Source: Planctomycetota bacterium (lineage in GTDB: Bacteria > Planctomycetota > UBA8742 > JACQVU01). Taken from it: 17,838 bases of DNA. This document shows positions 6,921-14,020 of this stretch, in pieces. The notes below the pieces were generated by a model. The model made no database searches, was not told the origin of the DNA, and saw only the letters and a program-made list of their open reading frames with translations. A program made the translations under genes and the position numbers. The DNA is taken from contig JACQVU010000241.1 in the NCBI GenBank assembly GCA_016209585.1, positions 1-17,838 on the forward strand, in the 5' to 3' direction. Each line of letters starts with the position of its first letter. The stretch's first letter is position 1.

Positions 6921-7583
6921 TCAACCCGCCGGCGGCGGCAGGACGGCGCGCGACCAGAGGTCCACCACCTGGTGACGCGCCCAGACCCGACGCAGCCAGC
7001 CGTCGGCGAGGGAAGGCGGATAGACCCGCTGGGGATCGAACCGCGCGAGGATCGCCTCCCGGACCTCGCCAAACGGACGATCACTACGATAGTGACGCTC
7101 CCCCACGCCGACAAGGCAATACCAGACGCCTCCCCCGGGCGCGCCGGGGACGGCGACCACCGGCGACACCGCCCCCGCCGGCGTGGCGAAGGCCGCGGCA
7201 TCGATCTCCGGCCGCAACTGGCCGGGGAAGTAGACCCCCGCCTCGCCCCCGGCCGCGGCGGTGGCGGCGTCGAGCGAGCGGGCGCGGGCGATCTCGGCGA
7301 ACGAGCGCCGGCCGGCCACGATCTCGTCGCGGGCGTCGCGGGCTTCGTCCGGGTCGTCCAGCACGATGAGCCGCGTGGCGGCCCAGTCGCGCGTCTCTTT
7401 CTCATACTCCAAAAGCACCTGCTGGGGGACGTGGGTGTCGCGCAGCCAGGCCCGTTCGTGCCGCTCATACTCGGCGAACGACAGCGGCTGGCCGGCCGGC
7501 GTCTGGATCGGCGCGGCCTTGGCGAAAAACTCCTCGAAGGTCGGCTGACCGTCGCGCGAGAGCGCCCGCCACTGGCTCTCCCA
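6921..7583 (-). pseudogene. 3' part of the parvulin gene, beyond an in-frame TAG
   Basis: This stretch is in the same frame as the parvulin lipoprotein gene and is separated from it only by a TAG at 7584-7586. It encodes 220 residues with a helical segment (PTFEEFFAKAAP) and a second parvulin-like domain (ATRLIVLDDPDEARDARDEI; SFAEIARARSLD; FATPAGAVSPVVAV), ending LPPPAG at TGA 6921. Nothing at its beginning looks like a proper start; the first plausible initiator is a GTG at 7418 with no clear ribosome-binding site. I therefore read it as the natural C-terminal half of the upstream gene, not a separate gene. If the TAG is a sequence error, the true gene is 6921-8984 (687 residues). Confidence 0.75.
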
Positions 7584-8984
7584 CTAGGCGCGCACCGCGG
7601 CCCAGCAGCGGTCGACCACCTCGTCGGGAACCGTGAAACCGATGCCGCGGCACTCCACTTCCACCAGACGCCGGGCGATCAGCATCTGCTCGGCCGCCAG
7701 CGCCTCGCCCTGGTGTTCGCCGCCGGCGATCTCCAGCAAGAGATCGCCGATGGCCACCGGCCAGCCGCCGACGGTGAAGAGCGGGGCGTTGGGGTCGAAC
7801 GCCGTATCGGCCGGCGCTGGCGCGGGGTCGGCTGGGGGGGTCAGGTCGCGGGTCTCATACTTCCGCGACCGGGAGCGCAGCCAGTATTGGGCCGCCAGGC
7901 GTAACTCTTCGTTGTCGCGGTACCGTTGGGCATCGAAGGACTTCAGCACCTCGGGGCCAAGTTCCTTCCAGCCGCCGACGCGCCGGGGGCCTTTTTCGAT
8001 GACGGTGAAGAGGCCGTAGCCGCCGGTCTCGGCGCCGATGGGTTCGGAAACGGCGCCCACCGGGAGTTCAAAGACGGCCTTGGCGGCGCGCGGCGGCTCA
8101 TCGTTCCGGAAGAGGTAGCCCATCAGACCGGCGTGGCGGGCCGCGCCGGGGTCGGTGGACTCGCGCCGGGCGACCGCGGTGAAACTGGCTCCTTCCAGCA
8201 GCGCCGCGCGGAGTTCCTCGGCCTTGGCGCGCGACGGCGTCAGGATGCGATGAACCCGGACCCACTCGTCGGTGAGCAGCATGAGGTCGGCCAGCATGAC
8301 CTTGGGGAGATCGATCTCGGCGAGCCGGCGCCGGATGAGCGCCTCGACCTGGGCCATGGTGAGCGGGCCGAAGAGGCGCGTCATCGGCGAGGCTGAGGCC
8401 AGGTACTCTTCCAGCGTCATTCCCCGCGCATGGCTCTCGCGGCTGAATTGCTCGCGCACGGTCGCCAGGTCGGCGGCCACGGATCGCTCCAGCAGATCCC
8501 CCGGCACGACCAGCCCCAGCGCCTCGCGTTCCAGCGCGATCACGCGATCGCGCGCCGTCTTCCGGCGAGCCTTTTCGACCGGAGACTCGTCGCGCGAGAG
8601 CACGATCCCCGCCTCGTCCACCACCGGCCGTTCCGCGCTGAGGGCGTCCAACAGGTCGCGCGCGGTGATCCCGGTGTCGTCTACCTGGATGATCACCGCC
8701 AGGGGATTCGCGGCGCGTATCGGGATCGCGCCGTTCGTCCCGACGCTCCGTAACTCCCCCGCCGGCAGCAGCCGCAGCCCGGCGGCCGGTTCCGGGCGCT
8801 GGATGTCGCCCGGCGACGCTTCCCTGGGCGCCAGCAGCGGGAAGTCGAGGCGCGCCCGCTCGCGCTCGCCGGCGCACCCGGCCGCCAGGGCCAGTGACGC
8901 CACAACCGCGGCGGCGAGCAGCAACAGCGCGCGGCCCACGCGCCTGTTCCGAGGGGCGAAGAGAGCGCGATCCACCGGCCCCAC
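7584..8984 (-). CDS. SurA/PrsA-like parvulin peptidyl-prolyl isomerase lipoprotein, ended by a premature TAG
   Basis: Predicted exported foldase. The N-terminus has arginines, a hydrophobic stretch (about 19-35) and the lipobox LAAGC with C37, so it should be a lipoprotein anchored outside the cytoplasmic membrane. Residues about 97-240 are a SurA-type helical chaperone region, and about 241-333 a parvulin rotamase domain (VRVHRILTPSRAKAEEL; GASFTAVARREST; FELPVGAVSEPI; GGYGLFTVIE). From about 393 a second copy of the same layout begins and is cut by TAG at residue 467, while the frame continues. The start is GTG 8984, 3 bp after the stop of the upstream alpha-toroid gene, with AGGGGTG in place, implying translational coupling. 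Whether the 466-residue product is functional is unclear; the first rotamase domain is complete. Confidence 0.8.
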   Translation of the reverse strand: MGPVDRALFAPRNRRVGRALLLLAAAVVASLALAAGCAGERERARLDFPLLAPREASPGDIQRPEPAAGLRLLPAGELRSVGTNGAIPIRAANPLAVIIQVDDTGITARDLLDALSAERPVVDEAGIVLSRDESPVEKARRKTARDRVIALEREALGLVVPGDLLERSVAADLATVREQFSRESHARGMTLEEYLASASPMTRLFGPLTMAQVEALIRRRLAEIDLPKVMLADLMLLTDEWVRVHRILTPSRAKAEELRAALLEGASFTAVARRESTDPGAARHAGLMGYLFRNDEPPRAAKAVFELPVGAVSEPIGAETGGYGLFTVIEKGPRRVGGWKELGPEVLKSFDAQRYRDNEELRLAAQYWLRSRSRKYETRDLTPPADPAPAPADTAFDPNAPLFTVGGWPVAIGDLLLEIAGGEHQGEALAAEQMLIARRLVEVECRGIGFTVPDEVVDRCWAAVRA

Positions 8985-8987
8985 CGT

Positions 8988-10139
8988 TCACCCCTGGAAG
9001 ATCGGCAGAAGCCGGTTGGGCAACTGCAGGATCAGCGCGGCCATGGCGGTGGCGTAGTTCGCGCCCACGTCGTCCAGCCAGCTGCCGTCCGGCTGCCGGC
9101 AGCGAAGGAAGCGGCGGCGGGTGTCGGCGATCCAGCGTTTCCAGAGGGCGGAGTCGCCGGAGTGGAAGGCGGCCTGGGCGGCGTAATAGTAGCCGTAGAA
9201 GTAGCGCAGGTCGAAGCGCGCGCCGGGGTGGATCTCGCGCAGCGTGAGCGGCGCGTTGGAGGGGTCGGTGAGCCACGTAAGGCCGTGGCGCACCTTCGGC
9301 GAATTGTAATCTCCGGTGCCGTGCAGCGCCGTCACGCCCGCGGCCGTGAGGGCGTACGAACTGCGCGAGCCGGGGGTGTCCTGGTACCGGAAGGGGCCGT
9401 CGGCCCCGGCGTCGTCGTACGCCCGCTCCACGTAGGCCACGGCCTTCTTCCGCACGTCGTCGGGGACGCGGAGGCCGGCGTTCTGGACGGCCCGCAGCGC
9501 CATGATCTGGCAGACCGTGATCGACATGTCGCTCTCGCGATCGTGGGGCGCGTAGCGCCACGCTCCCTCCGCGTTCTGGGCGTCAACGATGAACTGCGCC
9601 GCCAGTTGCAGTTTCTGCCGCACGTCCTCCCGCTGCGTGGCCCCGTACACCTCCGCCAGGAAGAGCGTGGCGAAGGCGTGGGAGTACATGCGGGAGTTGC
9701 CCCGCTTGACGTACCCGTTGTCCTCCACGCAGGTGAGGATGAACTCCAGCGCCTTGCCCACCTGCTGGCCGTACGGCCCGCGCCCCGGCAGGCTCCCGCC
9801 CGCCATGAAAGACATGGCCGCCAGCGCGGTGACGCCCACGTGCGGCCTGGGCGTGGACGACTCCACCGGCCGGTAGGACAGGTTCAACTTGAAACCGACC
9901 ACGTTCGACCAGGAGCCGTCCGCGTTCTGCCGGCTCGCCAGGAACTTCAGCGCCTCCCGCACGGCGGCCACCGACTCCTCCGTCAACTCATCGCGGTTCG
10001 CCACCGCCAGGTCGCCGGTGGCGGCCACGACGTCGTCGTCCGGCCCGGCCCGCAGCGCCCGCGGGCCGACCACGCCCGGCGCCAGCGCCGCCGCCGCCGC
10101 GATCACCCCGAAGAGGTAGACCCGCCACGCGCCTCGCAT
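8988..10139 (-). CDS. secreted prenyltransferase/squalene-cyclase-type alpha-toroid repeat protein
   Basis: A 383-residue protein with a signal peptide (hydrophobic about 5-24, Ala-rich to about 31) followed by an (alpha/alpha) barrel built from squalene-hopene-cyclase/prenyltransferase repeats. The QW-type motifs are QNADGSW (71-77), QNAEGAW (188-194) and QPDGSW (349-354). Family marks include HVGVTALAAMSFM (100-112) and SDMSITVCQIMALRAVQNAG (203-222). I see no DxDD catalytic acid motif of a true cyclase, and export argues against terpene cyclisation, so the fold is secure and the function is not. Proteins of this kind are frequent in Planctomycetota. ATG 10139 is chosen because it opens the signal peptide; an upstream in-frame start would add Arg-rich residues. 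It is 31 bp after the membrane-protein gene and 3 bp before the parvulin gene. Confidence 0.85.
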   Translation of the reverse strand: MRGAWRVYLFGVIAAAAALAPGVVGPRALRAGPDDDVVAATGDLAVANRDELTEESVAAVREALKFLASRQNADGSWSNVVGFKLNLSYRPVESSTPRPHVGVTALAAMSFMAGGSLPGRGPYGQQVGKALEFILTCVEDNGYVKRGNSRMYSHAFATLFLAEVYGATQREDVRQKLQLAAQFIVDAQNAEGAWRYAPHDRESDMSITVCQIMALRAVQNAGLRVPDDVRKKAVAYVERAYDDAGADGPFRYQDTPGSRSSYALTAAGVTALHGTGDYNSPKVRHGLTWLTDPSNAPLTLREIHPGARFDLRYFYGYYYAAQAAFHSGDSALWKRWIADTRRRFLRCRQPDGSWLDDVGANYATAMAALILQLPNRLLPIFQG

Positions 10140-10170
10140 GGCCCCATTCTGCCCGGTCGACCGCCGAGCA

Positions 10171-10716
10171 TCAAGATGGCGTCGCCGCGCGCGCCGCGAT
10201 CTCCGCTTCAAACCGCCGGCGGGCGCGCCGCCACCGGATCATGACCACGGCCCAACAGGGAAGGATGGGCGCGAGGTGCGCGCCAAGGAAGGCGAAGAGC
10301 GGCGTGGCGGTGACGGCCGCTGGCTCCGGGAACAGCACGAACTGCGCGGCGACGCCCAGCGCGCCCCAGGCCACCATGAGCGCGGCCGCGCGGCTCTGGT
10401 GGCCCATGTCGCGCAGCAGCGTGGAGTAGAAGACGGCCCACGCGCCGAAGAAAACCACGCCGAAAAGCGCCGCGCCGACCAGCCAGGGGTGCGACATCGC
10501 GCGCAGCGCCGGCCCCTCGGTGAGGCGGGAGAAAATGAACACTTCAATGACCACGTAGATCAGCGCCGGGTGGCCCAGGTTCAGCGCCAGGTCCCAGGTC
10601 CGGGAGTTGACCTGCGCCGTCGTCTCCCCGGGCAGCCGCCCGGGCGTCGGCGGAGGCGGCGGCGCGGGAATCCCGGCCGCGCGCGGGCCGGAGGGGTTCG
10701 CCGAATCATCGCTCAT
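10171..10716 (-). CDS. hypothetical four-helix membrane protein
   Basis: A 181-residue protein I do not recognise. A Pro-rich cytoplasmic-looking N-terminus (1 to about 37) precedes four predicted hydrophobic segments: around LGHPALIYVVIEVFIF (about 47-62), LVGAALFGVVFFGAWAVFY (about 79-97), AALMVAWGALGVAAQFVLF (about 110-128) and LFAFLGAHLAPILPCWAVVM (about 139-158), then a basic tail RWRRARRRFE. Its ATG overlaps the methyltransferase stop as ATGA, so the two are translationally coupled, and it precedes the secreted alpha-toroid gene by 31 bp. It may work with the exported proteins downstream, but that is inference from position alone. Confidence 0.78.
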   Translation of the reverse strand: MSDDSANPSGPRAAGIPAPPPPPTPGRLPGETTAQVNSRTWDLALNLGHPALIYVVIEVFIFSRLTEGPALRAMSHPWLVGAALFGVVFFGAWAVFYSTLLRDMGHQSRAAALMVAWGALGVAAQFVLFPEPAAVTATPLFAFLGAHLAPILPCWAVVMIRWRRARRRFEAEIAARAATPS

Positions 10717-11816
10717 GACTGGCCGCGCCTCGCCGGGGGAAGATCCGCGGCCCGCCGTCGGGGGAGTTCCGCCGGCTGGTCAAGCCGCCAGCGCGCCGGC
10801 GCGGCCCCCTGGGGCGCGAGCGCCGCGAGCCGCGCGGCCGCGATCTCCACGGCCGCCGGGTTCAGGTCGCCGCCCACGAACCCCCGGCCCAGGCGCTCCG
10901 CCGCGGCCAGCGTGGTGCCGCTGCCGCAGAAGAAGTCGCCCACGGTGTCGCCGGGGGCGGAGAAGGCCGCCACCACGCGCGCCAGCAGCCGCTCTGGTTT
11001 CTGCGTGGCGTAGCCGGTGCGTTCCGGGTCTTTTTGTTGCAGGGTCGAAATGTCGCTCCAGACGTCGCCGGGCGACGCCAGACCGTCATCCGGGTAGACG
11101 TAGAGCCGCCCGGCCGACCGCACGGTGCGCACCGCCCGCCCGGTGTCGTCCACCGCGCGGCGCAGGTGGTTCCACGCCCGCCGCTCGCCGCCGCACACCG
11201 GGCAGCGGTGGCGCGGCCGCGCCACCGCCTCCGGAAAGAAGCGCGGCCGCCGCGCGCGGCTGTACCATAACAATAGGTCATGTTTGCGCGACAACGTCCG
11301 CCGCGCCCGCCCCCCGCTGGCGTAGTGCCAGACGATCTCGTTGCGGAAAGCGGCCGGGCCGAAGGTCTCATCCAGCAGCAGCCGCGCGGCGGGCGCCGCG
11401 GTGGAGTCCAGGTGCACGATCAGGTTGCCCGCCGGCGGCATCTCGCGCGCGAGCAGCCAAAATGTCTCGTGCAGCAGCGACAGGTAGTCGCCGTCGGTGG
11501 CGCGCGGGTCGGCGAAACTCGCCCCGCCGCGCGCATGGAAAGCCGACGCCCAGCGAGTGGTTCCCGTGCCGAACGGCGGGTCGAGGTAGACCAGCGCCGG
11601 GAAGCCGCCCGCGGCCGCGACGAAACGAATGGCGTCGCGCGCGTCGCCGTGTATCAGCCCACGAGTTCGACCATCGGGCGAGACCCCCGCCGCCAGGCTG
11701 GTCGCGACCGGCTCCGGGCGGCGCGACCCGCGGCGCCTGCCCGGCCAGACCAGTCGCGGAGCCTGATCGTCGCCGCTCCGTCTTGGCGATATGCGCCCGG
11801 CAGCCATGCCGCCCAT
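10713..11816 (-). CDS. solitary beta-type site-specific DNA methyltransferase (N4-cytosine/N6-adenine)
   Basis: Transfers a methyl group from S-adenosylmethionine to an exocyclic amino group in DNA. The motif order is beta-class: DPPF (79-82, catalytic motif IV) comes first and the cofactor-binding FCGSGTT (296-302, motif I) last. RNEIVWHYASGG (158-169), RKHDLLLWYS (177-186) and ERTGYATQKPERLL (265-278) are typical of orphan methyltransferases of this group. A CPVCGG pair (205-210) lies in the variable, target-recognition part, perhaps half of a metal site. Residues 1-50 are Arg-rich and unconserved, so the start is uncertain: ATG 11816 or 11807, neither with a good ribosome-binding site. No endonuclease gene is present, so a regulatory or housekeeping role is more likely than restriction. 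The target site is unknown. Confidence 0.87.
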   Translation of the reverse strand: MGGMAAGRISPRRSGDDQAPRLVWPGRRRGSRRPEPVATSLAAGVSPDGRTRGLIHGDARDAIRFVAAAGGFPALVYLDPPFGTGTTRWASAFHARGGASFADPRATDGDYLSLLHETFWLLAREMPPAGNLIVHLDSTAAPAARLLLDETFGPAAFRNEIVWHYASGGRARRTLSRKHDLLLWYSRARRPRFFPEAVARPRHRCPVCGGERRAWNHLRRAVDDTGRAVRTVRSAGRLYVYPDDGLASPGDVWSDISTLQQKDPERTGYATQKPERLLARVVAAFSAPGDTVGDFFCGSGTTLAAAERLGRGFVGGDLNPAAVEIAAARLAALAPQGAAPARWRLDQPAELPRRRAADLPPARRGQS

Positions 11817-11841
11817 GATGCTGCCGAGAGCGTGTGGACGT

Positions 11842-12111
11842 TCAGCCGTCCTCGTCGTTCTCGCGGATATCGCGCTCGATTTCCTGTTCATGGCGTGCGA
11901 AGTACTTCCACGCTGCGGCCAAGTCCTTCCGGGTCAACCCCTGAACGCTGCCGAGGATCTGATCGTCGGTCAGGCCAAGCCGGCGGTATTCGACAAGGCC
12001 CCGTACCGTGATCCGGGTGTCGCGAATGCACGCGCTCCCTCCGCACACACCGGGCCTCTTCCGGATCATGCGGCCGGGGTCGATACCCGCGAATTCGTGG
12101 ACTTGGCCCAT
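11842..12111 (-). CDS. DUF433-domain protein (VapB45-like antitoxin)
   Basis: An 89-residue protein with the DUF433 signature: KRPGVCGGSACIRDTRITV (about 18-36), then VEYRRLGLTDDQILGSVQGL and LTRKDLAAAWKYFARHEQEI, a compact helix-turn-helix-like fold. In other genomes these are antitoxins encoded directly before a PIN-like DUF5615 toxin. No such toxin is next to it; the following gene is the DNA methyltransferase 25 bp away. A strong AAGGTGG ribosome-binding site 6 nt before ATG 12111 fixes the start, and a TACAAT box lies further upstream. It may act as a DNA-binding repressor of its operon, or be a leftover of a toxin-antitoxin pair. Confidence 0.85.
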   Translation of the reverse strand: MGQVHEFAGIDPGRMIRKRPGVCGGSACIRDTRITVRGLVEYRRLGLTDDQILGSVQGLTRKDLAAAWKYFARHEQEIERDIRENDEDG

Positions 12112-12146
12112 GACGCGCCACCTTCCCAGAACGTCACTTCATATTG

Positions 12147-12152
12147 ATTGTA
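12147..12152 (-). promoter_or_regulatory. candidate -10 box for the DUF433 operon
   Basis: TACAAT on the minus strand in an AT-rich run about 35 bp upstream of the DUF433 start, leaving a leader of roughly 30 nt that carries AAGGTGG. No convincing -35 hexamer is seen at 16-18 bp, so this would need an activator or extended contacts. Confidence 0.4.
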
Positions 12153-12289
12153 TCGCGTCGCGCCGAAGAAGGAAGCGCCGGAAAACCGCCGCCGCGCCAA
12201 ATCCGCTCCCCCACCCGTCGCCCGCCGTCCCCGTCGCAGGCGTCGCTCACAGCGGTCTCCCGCCCCCGTCACTGCCATCCTGGTGTTGC

Positions 12290-12337
12290 GCCTGCGGCGC
12301 GCCACGCATGCAGTCCGCAGGCTGCATCTGTTGGTCT
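12290..12337. repeat. inverted repeats in the DUF433/glycosyltransferase spacer
   Basis: The 458-bp divergent spacer (12112-12569) contains no gene I can support. In its middle, GCCTGCGG (12290-12297) and CCGCAGGC (12315-12322) form 8-bp arms around a 17-nt loop; ATGCAG and CTGCAT within it can form an alternative stem; and GTCTC/GAGAC follow at about 12333. This could be a dispersed repeat unit or an RNA hairpin. Confidence 0.4.
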
Positions 12338-12380
12338 CCGAGACTCACGCCTCAGAATCAGTGATCGTAACACATTGGAG

Positions 12381-12394
12381 CATAAGTACTTATG
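12381..12394. promoter_or_regulatory. 14-bp perfect palindrome, candidate operator
   Basis: CATAAGTACTTATG reads the same on both strands and sits in an AT-rich block of an otherwise GC-rich spacer, upstream of the glycolipid glycosyltransferase gene. Perfect palindromes of this size are typical of dimeric regulator sites. The regulator is unknown. Confidence 0.4.
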
Positions 12395-12554
12395 AAACCT
12401 CGAGCCGGAGAAACGCAACGTCGAGACCTTTGGCACCGAGCGTGCTTAGGGGATCGTCGGCTGTGGCAACGGGGCAACTCTGAATCGACACGACCTGGAA
12501 CGAAACGGACATCCGATGACCACGTTTCAAACCATCACTGAGAACAACCTCACC

Positions 12555-12564
12555 GGAGAGGTGG
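12555..12564 (+). promoter_or_regulatory. ribosome-binding site that decides the glycosyltransferase start
   Basis: GGAGAGGTGG ends 5 nt before ATG 12570. The in-frame ATG at 12516, 18 codons upstream, has no such site, so 12570 is preferred. Confidence 0.55.
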
Positions 12565-12569
12565 ACGCG

Positions 12570-13778
12570 ATGATGAACACCAGGCATCCGGAGCAGCCGC
12601 TGCGGGTGCTGATTCTCAGCGCGAGCGCCGGAAACGGCCACACGAGCGCGGCGCGGGCCATCGAGCAGGCCTTCGCCCGCCGGGGGAAAGAGGCGGTGGT
12701 GACCAGCCACCTCGACATGCTCGACCTGGTGCCCTGGCTGGTGCGCTTCGTGGCGCGCGACGCCTACGTCTTCATGATTGATCACACGCCGCGGCTCTGG
12801 GGGCGGTTCTACTACGCGCAGGATCGCCGCTCCACCTTGGCGAGCGGCGGCCGGGGAATGAGGCGTGTGGCCAACCGCGAGGTGGCCGAGCGGCTGTTCG
12901 ACGCCGTGGAAGAGTTCCACCCCGACCTCATCGTCAGCACCCACTTCCTTCTCCATATGATGCTGCGCGGGAACGAAGGCCGTCTGCCGGAGGGCTGCCG
13001 CCTGGCGCTGGTGGTGACCGACAACGACGCCCATCGCTGCTGGCAGTATGAGGAGGTGGACCAGTACTACGTCTACTCCGACGAGGTTCTGGAGGCCTTT
13101 ACGGCTCGGGGCGTCGCGCGGGGGAAACTTCTGGCCAGCGGCATGCCGGTGGAAGAAAAGTTCTTCCGGCCGGTGGACCGGAAGGCGGCGTATGCGCGGT
13201 TCGGCTTCGACCCGGCGCGGCGGACGGTGGCGCTCATCAAGGGCATGGCGCGCTGGGGGTGGCTGTTCCAGCCGGCCGCGCGCGAGCGGCTGTTGGAGGC
13301 GACGCGCGACGCCAACGTGCTGATCGTGGTGGGCCGCAAGGACGAGAAACTGTACGACGTGCTCAAGCCCTACGAGGCGCGCCACCCCCGGCTGCGGGTC
13401 GAGAAGTTCGTCTCCAACGTGGAGGAAGTGCTGGCGATCGCCGACCTGGTGGTGGGCAAGGCCGGGGGGGCCTTCACCGCGGAGTTGATCGCGTGCAAGA
13501 CGCCGGCCGTGCTGATGGGCACTATTCCCGGCCAGGAGGAGAAGAACCGCGACCTGCTGGTGACCGGGGGCGTGGCGCGCGAGGCGACCGAGTTTCACGA
13601 ACTGGTGAACGCGATCACCTCGCTCCTGCGCCACCCCGAAGACCTCGACGCCATGCGCCGGCGCTACGACGCCATCTGGCGCCGCGACCCGGCCGAGATC
13701 ATCGTGCGGCGCGAAATGGCCGTCTGGCAGCGCCGCCGCGCCACCCGGCCCCAGCGGGTGGCCGCCTCCTTCCGCTGA
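12570..13778 (+). CDS. MGDG-synthase/UgtP-like glycolipid glycosyltransferase (GT28)
   Basis: Predicted to move a sugar from a UDP-sugar to diacylglycerol or a similar lipid at the cytoplasmic membrane. The 402 residues follow the family: LILSASAGNGHTSAARAI (14-31) of the MGDG-synthase domain, VVTDNDAHRCW (148-158), VGKAGGAFTAELIACKTPAV (295-314) of the donor site and PGQEEKN (320-326). There is no signal peptide or membrane span, as in UgtP and MGDG synthases. Where relatives have a glycine-rich loop at the start of the second lobe, this protein has ALIKGMARWGW (221-231), so donor use may differ. An upstream ATG (12516) would add 18 residues lacking family similarity. The neighbour upstream is divergent, and the long leader contains the palindrome at 12381. 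Sugar and acceptor are not predictable. Confidence 0.85.
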   Translation: MMNTRHPEQPLRVLILSASAGNGHTSAARAIEQAFARRGKEAVVTSHLDMLDLVPWLVRFVARDAYVFMIDHTPRLWGRFYYAQDRRSTLASGGRGMRRVANREVAERLFDAVEEFHPDLIVSTHFLLHMMLRGNEGRLPEGCRLALVVTDNDAHRCWQYEEVDQYYVYSDEVLEAFTARGVARGKLLASGMPVEEKFFRPVDRKAAYARFGFDPARRTVALIKGMARWGWLFQPAARERLLEATRDANVLIVVGRKDEKLYDVLKPYEARHPRLRVEKFVSNVEEVLAIADLVVGKAGGAFTAELIACKTPAVLMGTIPGQEEKNRDLLVTGGVAREATEFHELVNAITSLLRHPEDLDAMRRRYDAIWRRDPAEIIVRREMAVWQRRRATRPQRVAASFR

Positions 13779-13779
13779 A

Positions 13780-13965
13780 GCCCGTTTCAGTGGGCGTGTC
13801 CGCGGGAACGTCCGACAGCGCCTTTCCACCGTGGAAAAGCGGCCCGGCATCACGCAGATTCTCGTGCCGCTTTTTCACGAAGACGGCGACATGGTGGAGA
13901 TCTATCTCACGGGCCTCGACGGAGATCGGCCTCGCGCGTGTGATTACGGCATGACATTAATGCGC
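13780..13965 (+). pseudogene. decayed DUF1828-like fragment
   Basis: One frame reads RPGITQILVPLFHEDGDMVE, then IYLTGLDGDRPRACDYGMTL (to about 13959), which matches my memory of the DUF1828 N-terminus (hydrophobic strand, DGDMxEIY, DxGMTLMR). The match stops abruptly after MTLMR, where relatives continue LSY..., and the rest is composition-driven. The only starter is a GTG at 13831, and similarity seems to extend upstream of it (RQRLSTVEKRPG) without a start codon. I read it as a gene truncated at both ends. The 242-bp gap between the flanking genes holds nothing else I can support. Confidence 0.45.
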
Positions 13966-14020
13966 TCGTCGTCTGATCGCGCCGTTGTAGACGATCTCGC
14001 CCATGTGGTGAAATCCCGCC

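Noticed and set aside
7584..7586. TAG as a reassigned sense codon throughout the genome
   Set aside because: TAG ends the cystathionine beta-synthase and the aminotransferase at their natural family lengths, so general reassignment is unlikely; local readthrough remains open.
8098..9561. Minus-strand frame of 487 codons over the parvulin and alpha-toroid genes
   Set aside because: An alternate frame of two recognised genes, with Arg/Gly/Pro-rich content and no motifs.
12066..12483. Short frames on both strands in the divergent spacer, including one starting at ATG 12392
   Set aside because: They are Arg/Pro-rich, lack ribosome-binding sites, and overlap the inverted repeats and the palindrome.
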